Part shown: positions 5,753-5,946 of the stretch, piece after piece
Numbering within the stretch: the first letter of the stretch is position 1
Layout of the letters: every line of letters begins with the position of its first letter
From: Thermoplasmata archaeon
GTDB taxonomy: Archaea; Thermoplasmatota; Thermoplasmata; Thermoplasmatales; GCA-001856825
Length of the DNA stretch: 5,946 bases
Direction: 5' to 3'
NCBI GenBank assembly: GCA_021793855.1
Contig: JAJYRY010000021.1
Coordinates: 6,741-12,686 of the forward strand
The notes under the pieces: generated by a model
Database searches by the model: none
Told to the model about the DNA's origin: nothing
Seen by the model: only the letters and a program-made list of their open reading frames with translations
Translations under genes and position numbers: made by a program

Positions 5753-5773
5753 ATGGGAATGATGACATCCCAT
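5753..5773. promoter_or_regulatory. inverted repeat ATGGGA-N9-TCCCAT, candidate operator
   Basis: ATGGGA (5753-5758) and TCCCAT (5768-5773) are perfect 6-bp arms with a 9-base spacer, and the second arm runs into the YHS start codon. A dimeric HTH protein bound here would block transcription initiation of the YHS gene. The candidate ligand is the divergent TRASH regulator (inference). Confidence 0.4.
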
Positions 5774-5912
5774 GGCAATAGATGTTATATGCGGAATGAA
5801 GGTTAAGGAAGACACGGAAATTAGATCTGAATACAAAGGGAAGACGTACTATTTCTGCAGCAACCACTGCAAAATGGAATTTGACAAAAACCCCCTAAAA
5901 TACACCAGATGA
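5772..5912 (+). CDS. 46-residue YHS/TRASH-domain metallochaperone-like protein
   Basis: A complete mini-protein consisting of a single YHS/TRASH domain. It begins MAIDVICGMKVKEDTE and contains YKGKTYYFCSNHCKMEFDKN. The metal-ligand pattern is C7-x21-C29-x3-C33, with H32 next to the last cysteine. YHS domains of this size act as cytoplasmic metal-binding partners of exporters; Sulfolobus CopM, Ferroplasma CopZ and the mercury protein MerH are comparable. The ATG is the only possible start, because an in-frame TGA lies at 5763-5765. It is divergent from the TRASH regulator (75-base spacer) and followed after 13 bases by another YHS-type start, so the two probably form an operon. It likely hands Cu (or Ag/Hg) to the downstream protein and may also reset the regulator. 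Confidence 0.88.
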   Translation: MAIDVICGMKVKEDTEIRSEYKGKTYYFCSNHCKMEFDKNPLKYTR

Positions 5913-5925
5913 TGGGCTGACCTAA

Positions 5926-5946
5926 ATGCCAACTGACCCGGTCTGT
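5926..5946 (+). CDS. start of a second YHS-type protein, probably metal P-type ATPase N-terminus (partial)
   Basis: The window ends after ATG-CCA-ACT-GAC-CCG-GTC-TGT (MPTDPVC). The D-P-V-C sequence is the canonical opening of a YHS domain (usually DPVCGM). With a metal regulator and a YHS chaperone immediately upstream, the likeliest product is a heavy-metal P1B-type ATPase with an N-terminal YHS domain; another stand-alone YHS protein is the main alternative. The ATG is 13 bases after the preceding stop, consistent with one operon, and no strong Shine-Dalgarno is visible. Only seven residues can be read. Confidence 0.55.

Noticed and set aside
5697..5771. A bacterial CopY-type operator (TACA-N2-TGTA) in the divergent spacer.
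   Set aside because: No such sequence is present; only the GTA-N3-TAC dyad and the ATGGGA/TCCCAT repeat are seen, and the regulator is of the Lrp/TRASH type, not the bacterial CopY fold.
1..5946. CRISPR arrays, tRNAs, transposases or terminal inverted repeats.
   Set aside because: No regularly spaced repeats, cloverleaf-like segments or mobile-element proteins were found; the gene content is consistent with ordinary chromosome.

Overview
The window looks like chromosomal DNA from an acidophilic archaeon of the Thermoplasmatales type (Thermoplasma, Ferroplasma or Cuniculiplasma relatives). This rests on three things. Archaeal TATA-like boxes sit about 25 bases upstream of several start codons, which implies leaderless transcripts. 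Where a leader is present, the Shine-Dalgarno sequence matches the archaeal 16S tail (GGGAGGAG, GGAAGTGAT). The right edge carries a TRASH/YHS heavy-metal locus of the kind known from Ferroplasma and Sulfolobus. The genus is inferred. No rRNA, tRNA, CRISPR array or insertion sequence is visible.

Left part (1-3571): a glycan or phospho-glycan group. On the minus strand lie a family 2 glycosyltransferase (2249-1461, TTG start with a strong Shine-Dalgarno) and, 34 bases downstream, an alkaline-phosphatase-superfamily phosphodiesterase/phosphohydrolase (1426-11, GTG start, with its own leaderless promoter). A GT-B family 4 glycosyltransferase (2548-3564, GTG start) is transcribed divergently across a 298-base spacer. 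Together they suggest synthesis and trimming of a surface glycan, glycolipid or glycoprotein sugar. The substrate cannot be read from the sequence.

Middle (3572-4387): a repeat-rich spacer, then an integral membrane protein of unknown function (3733-4350; its start is placed at 3733 because a TATA box lies exactly where a leaderless transcript needs it). A T-rich tract lies between this gene and the convergent genes that follow.

Right part (4388-5946): the minus strand carries a 48-residue charged helical protein, a 115-residue protein with three cysteines that weakly resembles HesB-like small proteins, and a transcription regulator with an Lrp/AsnC-type HTH and a C-terminal TRASH metal-sensing domain. 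Divergent from the regulator, across 75 bases, is a 46-residue YHS/TRASH metallochaperone-like protein. Thirteen bases after it, the first seven codons of another YHS-type protein (probably the N-terminus of a metal P-type ATPase) run off the window. This is a compact sensor / chaperone / probable exporter module for copper, or possibly silver or mercury. A 6-bp inverted repeat reaching into the chaperone start codon is a candidate operator.

The least explained items are the 48-aa and 115-aa genes, the short leader ORF before the latter, and the stacked repeats at 3617-3666.
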